DNA of 64,000 bases from a bacterium (GTDB lineage Bacteria; Zhuqueibacterota; Zhuqueibacteria; Residuimicrobiales; Residuimicrobiaceae): the NCBI GenBank assembly GCA_029565685.1, contig JAKQNR010000021.1, forward strand, positions 310,001-374,000. Direction: 5' to 3'. The first letter of the stretch is position 1, and every line of letters begins with the position of its first letter. The position numbers and the translations under genes were made by a program. The notes under the pieces were generated by a model. That model was not told the DNA's origin. It saw only the letters and a list, made by a program, of their open reading frames with translations, and searched no databases. Below are positions 47,606-58,600 of this stretch, one piece after another.

Positions 47606-48628
47606 ATGCTGCGATTTGAAAACACATTGTATTTTCATCTGCTCTGGCTGGTCCCGGCGTTGATTCTTTTTTTCCTCTACGTCATGCGGGCTAAAAAGAG
47701 GGCGCTGCTGGCGTTCGGCAATCCGCTGTTGCTGCAAAAACTGGCCGCCGGCGCAAGTCGCGCCCGCCAGTGGCTGAAATGGGGATTGCTGATTCTGGCC
47801 ATCGCACTGCTCAGCCTGACCCTGGCGCGCCCGCAGATCGGCACCAAGCTGGAGGAGGCCAAGCGGGAAGGCGTCGACATCATGATCGCCGTGGACGTCT
47901 CCACCTCTATGCTGGCGCGCGATATTCCGCCGAGCCGTTTGGAAAAAGCCAAACATGAGGTGGATTCGTTCATCAACCGGCTCGAGGGCGACCGCGTAGG
48001 CCTGATCGCCTTTTCCGGAACCGCTTTTGTTCAATGTCCGTTGACGCTTGACTATGGCGCAGCCCGCATGTTCCTCGACGTTCTCGAGCCCGGCCTGATT
48101 CCAACCCCAGGGACCAACATCGGCCAGGCGATCGCACTGGCGCTCCGCGCCTTTGAAAGCCGGGACCGGCAGCACAAGGTCCTGATCCTGATCACGGACG
48201 GCGAAGACCATGAGGGCGATGTCATGAAGCTGGCCGAAGAAGCCGAACGGCAGGGCGTGATTATCCACTGTGTGGGCATCGGTTCCCCTCAGGGCGTGCC
48301 GATCCCGCAGATGGATGGAAGCGGCGGCTTTAAGAAAGACCGTTCCGGTCAGGTGATCATGAGCAAATTGGATGAAGTGACGCTGGAAAAGATCGCCCTG
48401 CAGACCAACGGCAAGTATTACCGCGCCAGCAGCGGAGAGGATGAGCTGAAACGGATCTATGACGACATCAGCCGTATGGAAAAGAAAGAACTGGGCTCTC
48501 TACAGTACACCCAGTTTGAAGACCGTTACCAATATGTGCTCGTCTTCGTCCTTGCGCTGCTGGTGCTTGAAGCGCTTATTCCAGAGCGCCGCAAGATCAA
48601 GCAGGAGTGGCGCGGCCGGTTCCATTGA
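47606..48628 (+). CDS. batB: BatB-type von Willebrand factor A membrane protein
   Basis: A 340-residue protein of the same plan as BatA: two N-terminal membrane segments, VWA with MIDAS D97-V-S-T-S101 (ARDIPPSRLEKAKHEV follows), LITDGEDHEGDV, and a C-terminal membrane segment (about 310-325). The HCVGIGSPQGVPIPQ segment is typical of BatB. It is followed by a 196-base gap before batC. Confidence 0.94.
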   Translation: MLRFENTLYFHLLWLVPALILFFLYVMRAKKRALLAFGNPLLLQKLAAGASRARQWLKWGLLILAIALLSLTLARPQIGTKLEEAKREGVDIMIAVDVSTSMLARDIPPSRLEKAKHEVDSFINRLEGDRVGLIAFSGTAFVQCPLTLDYGAARMFLDVLEPGLIPTPGTNIGQAIALALRAFESRDRQHKVLILITDGEDHEGDVMKLAEEAERQGVIIHCVGIGSPQGVPIPQMDGSGGFKKDRSGQVIMSKLDEVTLEKIALQTNGKYYRASSGEDELKRIYDDISRMEKKELGSLQYTQFEDRYQYVLVFVLALLVLEALIPERRKIKQEWRGRFH

Positions 48629-48824
48629 GCGTGAACGCTTTCGCCGCCCTAAGCATCGGGAGGAGCTGCGCGCCCGTGGTTGCAGCCTGATGGCCGTCGC
48701 TGGAAGTGCAGACGCTGCCGGAAAAGCACGGCAAACCTGACGCACGATTTCTTACGGATGGTATCGAATTCGCCCTGTCGACGTTTTTGTTCTTCGTGTT
48801 TGATCGTTATTTTATTGGACGCCT

Positions 48825-49553
<729 letters not shown>

Positions 49554-49586
49554 CGTGCAGGGGGCACCTTTTCCGATGAATGAGAT

Positions 49587-51413
49587 ATGAAAGCAAAAAT
49601 TTTAGCCCTGGCATTGTTCAGCGCAGTGACTGCGTTATGGGCGCAGTCCTTGGTGGTGCGCACCAGCGTCGACCGAACGCAGCTGTCGGTCAATGAACAA
49701 TTGATTTTGACCGTGGAACTGGAAGGCGAGGGCGCGAACAGCAACTTAAAGCCGGAACTGCCGGATGTCAGCGCTTTTCTCGCTTTTCTGGGCAGCGGCG
49801 GCACATCGCAGAGCGTGCAGATCATCAACGGCCGTATGTCGGTGCAAAAGTCCATAACCTACTATTATCAGGCGCTCAAAGAGGGCAGCTTCACCTTTCC
49901 GCCGGTCGCGGTGACTTACAAGGGGCGCACGGCTGAATCGCAGCCGATCAACCTGGTCATCACCGCTGCAGCGGCGCCGCCTTCGGCGCCGGCCGGAGGA
50001 CAACGCGCGGCCCCTCAGCCTTCTGCGCCTGCGACGAACGACGAGCAGCTGTTTCTCCGCGCCATCGTCAACAAACGGCAGGTTTATCAGAACGAGCCGG
50101 TGATCGTCACCTACCGCATCTATACGTTGGTGCAGGTGGCCGGCATGGGTCAGCCAAAGATAGAGCCCTCACCCGGATTCTGGGTGGAAGAGTTTGACAT
50201 CGGAACCACGCTCAAACAGCGGGAGGAGATCTATAACGGACGCAAGTATGTGGTGGCGGACATAAAAAAATCGGCCTATTTCCCCACCTCGCCGGGCCGA
50301 AAGACGATCCAGTCCATGGTGATCCCCTTTGACGTTCGCGCCGCTTCGCGGCGTCGCTCCAACGATATTTTCGACAGTTTTTTTGATGATCCCTTTTTCA
50401 GCCGGGTGGTGCGCAAGGAAGTGGCCACCCGTCCGGTGGAGATCGAGGTGCTGCCGTTGCCTGAACAGGATAAACCAGCAGGATTCAACGGCCTGGTCGG
50501 GCAATTTCGTTTGGAGGCCGGCGTCGACAAAGAGACGGTCAAGACCAACGAGGCCGTGACGCTCAAAGTTCGCATTACCGGACAGGGCAACATTCGCTCT
50601 CTGCCCAAGCCGAATCTGGTTCTGCCGAACGATTTCGAAAAATACGAGCCCAAGGTGTCTGAAACCATCAACCGGCAGGGCGAGGTCATCAGCGGCAGCA
50701 AGAGCTACGAATATGTTCTGATTCCGCGTTTTCCCGGTCAGCAGCGCATTCCCTCCATTCAGCTGGCTTTTTTCGATCCGCAAGCACGACAATACAGGGT
50801 GGAGCGTTCCCCCGAGTTCACCATTTCGGTGCAAAAAGGAGAGGGCGCCTATGTCGCTGCGCCGGCCGGTCTGTCCAAAGAAGAAGTCCGCCTGGTGGGG
50901 CAGGATATCCGCTTTATCAAGACTGCGGTTCCGGAATTTCACCGAATCGGCGCCGCCTTTTATCAAAGCAGCCTGTTCAAGCTGCTTTGTCTGCTGCCGT
51001 TTCTGGCCCTGGCTGCGGCCTATGGCTATAAGCGGCATCTGACCCGACTGAGCGGCGATGTCGCCTATGCGCGCAGCCGCAGCGCCAATCGTATGGCCAT
51101 GAGACGACTGGCCAAGGCGGACAAATTGCTGTCCGTGAACACACAGAAAGAGTTTTATGCCGAAGTTTCACGCGCGCTGATCGGTTTTGCTGCAGACAAA
51201 CTCAATCTGCCTGAGGCGGGCGTAATTCAGAGCGAGCTGCAGGAACGATTGCAGGCCCGAGGGGTGGACTCGAGTCTGGTGCAGTCCTATATGCACTTGT
51301 TGCAGACATGTGATTTTCAACGCTTTGCCCCTGCCTTCGGCGCCGCAGAGGAGATGGGCCGAATCTTCCAGCAGGCGAAAGAAGCGATCATTAAATTGGA
51401 AAAAGCATTTTAG
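49587..51413 (+). CDS. batD: BatD protein
   Basis: A 608-residue BatD. Signal peptide (about 1-20), several extracytoplasmic beta domains of BatD type (VRTSVDRTQLSVNEQLILTVELEG; RAIVNKRQVYQNEPVIVTYRIYT; EAGVDKETVKTNEAVTLKVRITGQGN), a membrane segment (about 465-485) and a cytoplasmic helical tail. A Pro/Ala-rich linker lies near 130-155. The gene is three bases before batE, with the two likely translated together. Confidence 0.93.
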   Translation: MKAKILALALFSAVTALWAQSLVVRTSVDRTQLSVNEQLILTVELEGEGANSNLKPELPDVSAFLAFLGSGGTSQSVQIINGRMSVQKSITYYYQALKEGSFTFPPVAVTYKGRTAESQPINLVITAAAAPPSAPAGGQRAAPQPSAPATNDEQLFLRAIVNKRQVYQNEPVIVTYRIYTLVQVAGMGQPKIEPSPGFWVEEFDIGTTLKQREEIYNGRKYVVADIKKSAYFPTSPGRKTIQSMVIPFDVRAASRRRSNDIFDSFFDDPFFSRVVRKEVATRPVEIEVLPLPEQDKPAGFNGLVGQFRLEAGVDKETVKTNEAVTLKVRITGQGNIRSLPKPNLVLPNDFEKYEPKVSETINRQGEVISGSKSYEYVLIPRFPGQQRIPSIQLAFFDPQARQYRVERSPEFTISVQKGEGAYVAAPAGLSKEEVRLVGQDIRFIKTAVPEFHRIGAAFYQSSLFKLLCLLPFLALAAAYGYKRHLTRLSGDVAYARSRSANRMAMRRLAKADKLLSVNTQKEFYAEVSRALIGFAADKLNLPEAGVIQSELQERLQARGVDSSLVQSYMHLLQTCDFQRFAPAFGAAEEMGRIFQQAKEAIIKLEKAF

Positions 51414-51415
51414 CC

Positions 51416-52162
51416 ATGAAGCGAATTCTTTGTTTGTGCCTGGCCTTGTTCGGCCTGGCGGCCGGCCAGCCCGCCGATGAGTATGTCCAGGGCAATGCCG
51501 CCTACCAGGCTGGAGATTATCAAAAAGCTGCGGTCCATTATCAATCCGCGGCCGCAGCCGGCTATCAGGCGTTCGAGCTCTATTACAATCTCGGCAACTG
51601 CTACTACAAGCTGCAGCAGATCGGCAAAAGTCTGCTGTACTATGAAAAGGCCGCACGGATCAACCCGACCGATCCGGACCTGCAGTACAATCTGGAGCTC
51701 GCCCGACTGCATGTGGTGGACAAGATCATCACTCCGCCCGAGTTTTTTTGGCAACGGATCGGCGGCAGAATTAAATCCGCCTTGAGTTTGGATCAATTGG
51801 CAGGGTTCCTGCTCCTTTGGCTTGTTCTGGCAGCGCTGGCGATGATTGGCAAATGGTTCGTCAATCGCGATCCCTGGCGTCGGTTGACCGGTTATTTGTG
51901 GATGCCGCTGGTCATTCTGACCGCCCTTTGGGCGCTTTTTTTCATCGTGCGCGTCAACCAGAGCAGCCATGACCGGGCTGCCATCATCATGGAGCACAAG
52001 GTGAGCGTGCTGAGCGCGCCTGCTGACAACAGCACTGAGGTCTTTGCGCTGCACGAGGGGTGCAAAGTGCGGTTGGAGGAAAAAAGCGGCGGCTATGTGC
52101 GCATCTCGTTGCCGGACGGCAAGGTGGGGTGGGCGCCGATTACCGGCCTGCAAGAGATCTGA
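51416..52162 (+). CDS. batE: BatE: TPR domain, membrane segments and SH3-like end
   Basis: A 248-residue protein. Signal peptide (about 1-16), TPR repeats (about 20-95), two membrane segments (about 125-145 and 160-180) and a bacterial SH3-like C terminus (KVSVLSAPADNSTEVFALHEGCKVRLEEKSGGYVRISLPDGKVGWAPITGL). This is the standard last gene of a Bat operon and is followed by a terminator. Confidence 0.93.
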   Translation: MKRILCLCLALFGLAAGQPADEYVQGNAAYQAGDYQKAAVHYQSAAAAGYQAFELYYNLGNCYYKLQQIGKSLLYYEKAARINPTDPDLQYNLELARLHVVDKIITPPEFFWQRIGGRIKSALSLDQLAGFLLLWLVLAALAMIGKWFVNRDPWRRLTGYLWMPLVILTALWALFFIVRVNQSSHDRAAIIMEHKVSVLSAPADNSTEVFALHEGCKVRLEEKSGGYVRISLPDGKVGWAPITGLQEI

Positions 52163-52320
52163 GCCGGAAAGGATTCCTTGATTTAAGCAGGGTAAACTGC
52201 TGAGACGCGCGAGTTTTTCTGTGAAGCATCTATTTGTAACGATGCCGCGCACAGGGCAATGCGTTGCTGCTCCATACCGTGTTCAGTTAGTTTGATTTAT
52301 CCTGTAAGAGTTTGGTTCTC

Positions 52321-52345
52321 ATCGTCCCCATAGGGGGCGATTTTT
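52321..52345 (+). terminator. Intrinsic terminator of the Bat operon
   Basis: ATCGTCCCC pairs with GGGGGCGAT (one G-T pair) around a 3-base loop, followed by TTTT and A-rich sequence. Confidence 0.85.
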
Positions 52346-52349
52346 AACC

Positions 52350-52820
52350 ACACACCTACCCACTTTTTTCCTTGTATATCTTTCCTCAATCTTGCTCAAT
52401 TCCTGAATTGGGTTGGTTCTCGAAACACTGCACGGCAAGTGCGTGGGGGCGGACATTAATCCTCAGCACCCCGACGTCAACGATAAAATGCGGCAACGGA
52501 TCCTACGGGTCTGTCTTGTGGTGCAGCTCACGGGATCTTATTTTCAATGCAATCAGCGGCTGCCAGCGGCTGCGCGGCGCGCAGAGAATCAAACAATGCC
52601 CGTTATCCGCTTGATTGCCCTGCCCAATAACCTAATGCTGAAAATACCTTGGACTGCGCGCATCGACCATGCTGGCGATGCGGGCGCCTGTGGAGATGCA
52701 AATTTTCCAAGCCGAAACCGGCATAATAGGATGAGACCGGAAAGTGCGACAGAAATCGGGGCCAGCAGAATCCTTTTCATTGATCTCCTATATTTTGCTT
52801 GATTATTTCACGACGGCGCC
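52350..52820. other. Gene-poor stretch, probably eroded coding sequence
   Basis: The 745-base gap 52163-52907 contains the Bat terminator, then sequence in which every frame is short or interrupted. The only initiation-like signal is on the minus strand (next entry). I recognise no family in any frame. Together with the decayed ABC gene downstream, it looks like a region undergoing decay. Confidence 0.5.
52589..52780 (-). pseudogene. Possible N-terminal gene remnant with strong ribosome-binding site
   Basis: A 63-residue minus-strand frame begins at an ATG preceded by AGGAGATCA, an excellent ribosome-binding site. It encodes a hydrophobic start (MKRILLAPISVALSGLILL) resembling a signal or membrane segment, then basic residues, and stops abruptly. 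It may be a small membrane protein or the surviving start of a larger gene. Confidence 0.35.
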
Positions 52821-52821
52821 C

Positions 52822-52858
52822 TATATTGATATCAAATTCCGATATCGATATTCGATAA
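52822..52858. promoter_or_regulatory. Probable PadR operator
   Basis: TATTGATATCA and GATATCGATATTCGATAATA contain repeated GATATC/CGATAT half-sites in a dyad arrangement about 50 bases upstream of the padR gene. PadR regulators usually bind such AT-rich palindromes and repress their own genes. Confidence 0.6.
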
Positions 52859-52907
52859 TAAGAGCCAAAACCTGAAAAGGCAAGAGTTCTCGTGGAACGT
52901 ATCGCTT

Positions 52908-53219
52908 ATGGAAGACCAGACATTCAGGGATTTTTTTCTCGGTTTCATTAAAATACACATTCTCTATCACGCCTCCCGGGAGCCTGTGTATGGCCAGGAG
53001 TTCGCGGATGAACTGCGACGACACGGCTATACGGTTTCGTTCGGCACTTTGTATCCGATCTTTCACCGGTTGCAGCAAAAGGGATTTTTAATTGTGACAC
53101 ACAAAAACATCAAGGGTAAAATCCGTAAATATTATACGATTACCAGAGAGGGGAAAAAGATATTAAAAGAGGCAAAAAGAAAGGCTGCGGAGTTGGTCGA
53201 TGAGTTGCATGAAAATTAA
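52908..53219 (+). CDS. PadR-family transcriptional regulator
   Basis: A 103-residue winged-helix PadR protein. The conserved pattern is IKIHILYHASREPVYGQEFADELRRHGYTVSFGTLYPIFHRLQQKGFL followed by RKYYTITREGKKILKEAKRKAAELVDE across the helical end. PadR-type proteins often control efflux or ABC transporter genes; a decayed ABC ATPase lies about 1.8 kb downstream. The upstream dyad is a likely autoregulatory operator. Confidence 0.93.
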   Translation: MEDQTFRDFFLGFIKIHILYHASREPVYGQEFADELRRHGYTVSFGTLYPIFHRLQQKGFLIVTHKNIKGKIRKYYTITREGKKILKEAKRKAAELVDELHEN

Positions 53220-53451
53220 TTTCCGTGCTCGACTTGTCGGCGGCATCCAGATAAATCGGAATGGGAAACGCGGCTAAAAGTTTCGAAGTTAACCGCCGAG
53301 CTTTCGAAAAGCAATTGCCCGAAGGACGATGCGGGGCAAAAAGATCGTTTATTTCTTATGCCTGTTGCAGAAAACAGGCTCATCTTAGGCGTCCTGCAGT
53401 TGATGCACACCATGACTTTTTTAACTGCGGCTTGTCGCTAAAGAGGACGGA
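53220..53451. other. Short eroded gap between padR and the polyferredoxin gene
   Basis: A 64-residue frame (53261-53455) overlaps the next start but has no family resemblance and an odd composition, so it is not called a gene. AAAGAGGACGGA before 53452 is the ribosome-binding site for the following gene. Confidence 0.4.
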
Positions 53452-54864
53452 ATGATGCGTCTGCTCAATCTTTGGCTTACACGGAACTGGTTTCCATTAG
53501 CACTGCAAATCTTTAATTTTTTTGTTTTTGTTCTGTTGATCGTCGGCGGCCTGGCGGCAAACACTGCTGGGCCGGAGGCCGTCAAGTTTCTGCGCAACAC
53601 GAATATGGCCAACCTTATCGTCTGGTCGTATTGGTGGCCGTTGATCACCATTTCCGCAGTGTTCATGGGCCGTGTTTGGTGCATGGTTTGCCCCATGGAA
53701 ATGCTGACCTCTCTTTCCAGTCGGATTGGCTTGCGGATAACCCCGCCGGCGTTTTTTCGTTCCGGATGGGTGATCACGGGATTTTATATGCTGATCCTGT
53801 TTGTCGGCATTCACACTTTAGCTATCCATCGTATTCCTGATCGGATGGCGGTCTATCTGATTTTGCTGATGAACGCGGCTCTGCTCTCCGGTCTTTTGTT
53901 TTCGCGCAACGCTTTTTGCGCCCATATCTGCCCCGTAGGGCACTTGCTCGGCCTTTATGCCCGTCTGGCGCCTTTCGGGTGGGGTGTCAGAAGCAGAGCG
54001 GTATGCGCTGCCTGCAACGACAAATCCTGTATTGCCGCCAAAACCGCCTATCATCTGCAAGGGCGCAGCTGCGGCGTCGGCTTGTACCCCGCCCGTCTCG
54101 ATCAAAATACCGAGTGCTTGCTCTGCGGGCAGTGCCTGAAGGCGTGCGATCGCAATAACCCCGGTCTTGCAGGAAGGCCCAATCCTGGCTGGTACAAGCG
54201 GCCCTGGTTCAAGGACTTGATGGAACTGGTCCCCTTTACTTTCGCCCAGGCGGCGTTTAGCCTGGCAGTGTCCGGATTCGTGATTTACGAGGTGTTCACC
54301 GAATGGCCAACAACCGCAGAGCTGCTGCTACGACTGCCGTCGACCATCGTCAGGACTTTGAACACACAAGGAATCTGGACAGACGGGTTGATCACCTCCA
54401 TAACGTTGTTTGTCGCGCTGCCGTCGCTGATTTGGTTCATGCCATTCGCCCTGTTTCGTCTCGCCGGCGGCCGCCTGAAACTGAATGACTATCTGTTGCG
54501 CTTTGGCATCGTTCTCATCCCGATCATGGCTGCAGCGCATGTGATCAAGGCACTGCTCAAGATGACGTCGCGACTTCCGTATTGGCCGCATGCGCTCCAT
54601 GATCCCTCCGGCGAAGAGACGGCCCGCCAGCTTGCACAGGGCGCCGTCAAGCTTTACAGTCTTCCTGCGTGGGTTGACCCTGCGTTGACGATTTTTTTCC
54701 TGTTATTGATGGCAGTGGCGATCGGATGGAGCCTGAAAGCGATGAAAAAATTGATCGCCGTTCATATCCCGCGCTCGACCTGGCCATGCAGGCTACTCTA
54801 TCTTCTCCCGATATGCTATGGCGGCGGGTTTATCCTCATGCTGTCCAGATGGCGCCTGTTTTAA
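53452..54864 (+). CDS. Membrane polyferredoxin (NapH/NosR-like)
   Basis: A 470-residue membrane protein with about eight hydrophobic segments. Near the N terminus CMVCPMEM (about 80) and then FCAHICPVGH (about 158) are the NapH/NosR-type CxxxCP motifs. CAACNDKSC and CLLCGQCLKAC in the middle bind iron-sulfur clusters. The C-terminal third has further membrane segments. Such proteins move electrons from the quinone pool across the membrane. Start at ATG 53452 (a second ATG follows). No clear redox partner is adjacent. Confidence 0.85.
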   Translation: MMRLLNLWLTRNWFPLALQIFNFFVFVLLIVGGLAANTAGPEAVKFLRNTNMANLIVWSYWWPLITISAVFMGRVWCMVCPMEMLTSLSSRIGLRITPPAFFRSGWVITGFYMLILFVGIHTLAIHRIPDRMAVYLILLMNAALLSGLLFSRNAFCAHICPVGHLLGLYARLAPFGWGVRSRAVCAACNDKSCIAAKTAYHLQGRSCGVGLYPARLDQNTECLLCGQCLKACDRNNPGLAGRPNPGWYKRPWFKDLMELVPFTFAQAAFSLAVSGFVIYEVFTEWPTTAELLLRLPSTIVRTLNTQGIWTDGLITSITLFVALPSLIWFMPFALFRLAGGRLKLNDYLLRFGIVLIPIMAAAHVIKALLKMTSRLPYWPHALHDPSGEETARQLAQGAVKLYSLPAWVDPALTIFFLLLMAVAIGWSLKAMKKLIAVHIPRSTWPCRLLYLLPICYGGGFILMLSRWRLF

Positions 54865-55007
54865 AACCCCTCTCACTGTCCTTTTTTCCGAAGAACGGAT
54901 TTTACTTTTAACAACGCGAGATCCAATCGTCGGTATTCTGCACCCGCGGACCGGAGACGAGGGGTTAATCCGCAGAAAAAAGATAAACCGTGATGAGAAT
55001 GTAAATC

Positions 55008-55626
55008 AAAACGTATGCCGTTAAAATTTTGGCTGCCCATGATCTGACTAAACGATTCGGTGGGCTGCTGGAACGGATCATCTTGATTTTTGAGCATAAA
55101 AAAGCGAGATTTTGGTTTTTAGCGTCCCAACGGCGCCGGCAAAACCACTACCATCGACCCACTCGCCGGCTTTGCTCTTCCCACCACAGGCCGTATCCTT
55201 TTCAATGGCATGGACAAAACCCGCCGGATTAAAAAGGCGCAGGAATTGATCGGCATCGTGCCGGATGACAGCGACCTCTACGACTAAATGGACGGTTTTG
55301 AAAATCTCTGTTTCTCCGCTTCTCTATACAGGATAAAAAAGGCGGTGTGGGGGCCCCGGGCTCGGGCGCTGCTGCAGCGATTCAATCTGACGGTGGCAGG
55401 CAGGCGGCCTGTCAAATACTATTCGAAAGGCATGAAACGCAAGCTCGCCATCGCCGTGGGCATCATTCACCAGCCCGAAATTCTCTTTCTGGACGACCCC
55501 ACCACGGGTATCGATGTCGCCGGCATTCCGCTCCGCTCTGGTAAGTCCGGCACTCGCGTGCCGTCCACGCGATTGATCTGGGTGGCGTTGATGATTCGTT
55601 GGTCGTCCTATGTCGAGAGAGCTTAA
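55008..55626 (+). pseudogene. Decayed ABC transporter ATPase
   Basis: Fragments of one ATPase are spread over two frames. ILAAHDLTKRFGG (55023 onward) is in one frame. Another frame carries [10 protein letters not shown] (Walker A, from 55126), SKGMKRKLAIAVGIIHQPEILFLDDPTTGID (signature and Walker B, about 55430-55518). Between them are a TAG at 55120 and a TAA at 55285 in the second frame, and resemblance ends after about 55530. This is a clear pseudogene; its likely regulator (PadR) remains. Confidence 0.85.
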
Positions 55627-55660
55627 CCTTAGGAAGGCGGCCACCTTACGAAGGTTGCCG

Positions 55661-58600
55661 TCACCTGACCAGCAGCATTTTCCGGCTGACGGCGATCTGG
55701 CTTTCGCCGCACAGTCGGCAGAAATAGACGCCCGAGGGCATGGCCCGCGAATGCTGGTCAATGCCGTCCCAGCCGACCACATGTTCGCCCGCGCTCTGTT
55801 CCGCGTTCACCAGGGTGCGCACCAGACGGCCGGCGAGATCGTAGATCTCTATGGTCACCTTTTGCCGTCGGTCCAGTCGAAAAGCGATGCGGGTGGCGGA
55901 GTTAAAGGGGTTGGGATAATTGGCCAAGAGTCGGAATCCCCCGGGCGCCTGGGCCGTTGTGTGGGCGGCGACGCCGGTGTCATAGGCGCCGCCGATGACG
56001 AACCACTTGGGGTAGCGCGCGTTGATGTCCTTGTTATAGGCGTCCTGGATTTTGAGCGCCTCAAAGGTCCGTGTCGCGATGGTGCAGATCAGCAGCTTGC
56101 CGTCGCTGAAACGGTCGACGACGAATTTCTTGTCATCAGGCGAAAAAGACGGCCGCTGCACCTGTCGGTCGGGAAAGGCGAAATAGTCATCCGCGTTTTG
56201 ATTGGAGAAATCGTGTATTTTAATATCCCAATAGTTCTCCTCTTCGATGATATAGCTGTAGATGATCACATCGGGATCCGTGGAGCTGTACTGCACGTTG
56301 CCCACTGAGATGCCTTCCGGCTGCGCCGGCAGCAGCGAAGTCAATTGTACCGACGCTGTGGAAAAATTGACCTGAGCTTCGCCCATGCTCCACCAGTCGC
56401 GCCGGCCGCCGCCGGTCAATTCAATCACATTGTAGGCGTCAAACGCGAGTTTCGGATAGCGCAGGTTCGGCGACCAGCAGATCACATCCGGGTAGCGGAT
56501 AGTGGAGCCGGTGATGCCGGGCTGCGTGGTGGGCAGTTCAAGGGCGATATAATGAAAGGCGCCGTTAAAATAAAAATAGATGGTGTTGTCGTTTTCGTAG
56601 TGTGAGGTGAAAGCCAGGGCGGTGTTGTCCCGGGTTACCGCCACGTTCCAGATATCGCCCGGATTTTGGATGTAGACGTCCTCAAAAGCATGATAGTTGT
56701 AAGTGCCCTGGGAACTGAGGTTGCTGAGGTCGAGATAGGCGATTTGGCCGTGTTCGTTGACAAAGTAGAGAAAATAGCCGTCTGCGGTGACCGAGAATTG
56801 GCTGTAATTGTATTCTTTGGCTTTGACGCGGATGTTCTCAAAATAATAGTTCTGTTTGCTGGCTATATTGTACAGGCCGATCTGCAGGTCATCGCGCACA
56901 AATGCGATCCATTGCCCGCCGCCCAAGGTCGGATTCACTTCATCCCCGCCGGTGGACGTGCCGCCGTTGTCAAAGATTTCGACTGCATCGAAGGCCTGTT
57001 TGATCGCATTCACTTCGGTGCTGCCGTACAGATCCTGAGCGCTCTGCTCCAGCGTCTTGCGGCCGTCGATGAACTGTGATTGCCTGGTGAGATAGTTGGT
57101 CAGGGCGCGGTACCAGATTTTTTCCGTCTTGTCGCGTCCGATCTGATCGGCCACCAGATAGGCGGCGCGGTTGAGGATGCCGCAGTTGCTGTGCACGCCG
57201 CCCTGGTCTTGGCTGGTGTAGAGATACTGGCTCATCTTGGATGGCAACGGGCTCATGACATTGCGATTGTCCGGTTGAGCCACGTCGCGCAGGGCGACGC
57301 CGGTGCCCGGCTTCATGATGTCCTCGCCCATGAGCCAATCGTCACGATCCACCATGACGCCGAAAAAGTCGGACATGGCCTCGTTCATGGCGCCGGGCTG
57401 ATCCTGATAGATGAGGTTGGCGGTATACTGGGTCACCCCGTGGGTCAGTTCGTGGGCCATAACGTCCAGGCTGCCGGCCAGGGGTTTGAAATAGTTGCTG
57501 CCGTTTCCCCAGAAAATCGCGCTGCCGTTCCAATAGGCGTTGTCCATGGCCTGGCCGTCTTCGGTTACATTGATCACGCTAACGATGGTGGAGGCGGCGC
57601 CATCGACTGCATTCCGACCATGTACATTTTTATAATAGGCGTAGGTCAAGCCCAGATTGTACATGGAGGAAACCGCGCTGCGATCCGACCAGTTGGTGGC
57701 CGAGCTCGATTGCACGTGATAATAATTCGAAAACTCTGTGGGATCGGTGTTCTTCAGGTCGATCACCCATAATCCGCCGGCCGGATTGTCCGGCAGGTTT
57801 GTCGCTGCACTGGTGATCGGATTGGTGTCGCTGAGCATATAATAGGTGCTGTTTTTCTCATAGGCGCGGAAAGACCGGTTGACTCCGGCCAGATCCACGC
57901 CGGAGGCGTTGACCGCTCCTTCCGCGGTGTTGCGCAGTTTGTGCAACACGGTCCCTTCCTGTGCATCGACGAAATAGGTGAACCAGTCGCGTAGATTGGC
58001 GTGCAGATCCACCTGCCAGACCAGATGGCTGCCGCCCTGCCGGTCGATCCAGATCGCTTTTTCCGTGGTCGGCTCTGGCAGGCGCAGGGCTCTGCGCGTT
58101 TCAGGGGCGATGGTAACCAGAAGGTTTTTTTGTCGCAGTTCGTTGCGCACGATCTCGGCGGCGTCCGCAGCCGAGAGGCCGGCTTCGCTGCTGCGCACTT
58201 GAACCGGTGTGGGCGCATAGCGTCCATTGACGGCATACACTTCATTTGACGCGTCAATGTGCACGTACAGATCGTTGGCCCACAGCGGCAAGCCGCGATA
58301 AACCTGCTGCAGCCGCACATGGCGTTTGCCCAGATCATCCGTTTGGCAGCGTGTGGCGACGAACTCTTCCGCCGGTTTGTCCACGCCGATAGAGGCGGCA
58401 AAGGTCTGCAGCCAGCTGATGGCGAGCACGGCGTCCTCACGCTGCTGATCGTGCGCCAGGGCAGCAGCGGTTTGCACCGACGGCAGCAGGACTTGATCCA
58501 GTTGCGAGGCGTTTCCCAGGTTGCCGCTGATAAAAGCCAATGTGCCGTTTTCCGCCATGCTCAGGCTGTGCGCTTTTAGCTTTCGAGCGGATAGGGCGCT

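Noticed and set aside
52413-52802. A 129-codon plus-strand frame in the gene-poor stretch
   Set aside because: No normal start signal, no hydrophobic core or motif, and it overlaps the better minus-strand initiation signal.
53261-53455. A 64-residue frame between padR and the polyferredoxin gene
   Set aside because: No ribosome-binding site or family similarity and unusual composition; better explained as eroded sequence.
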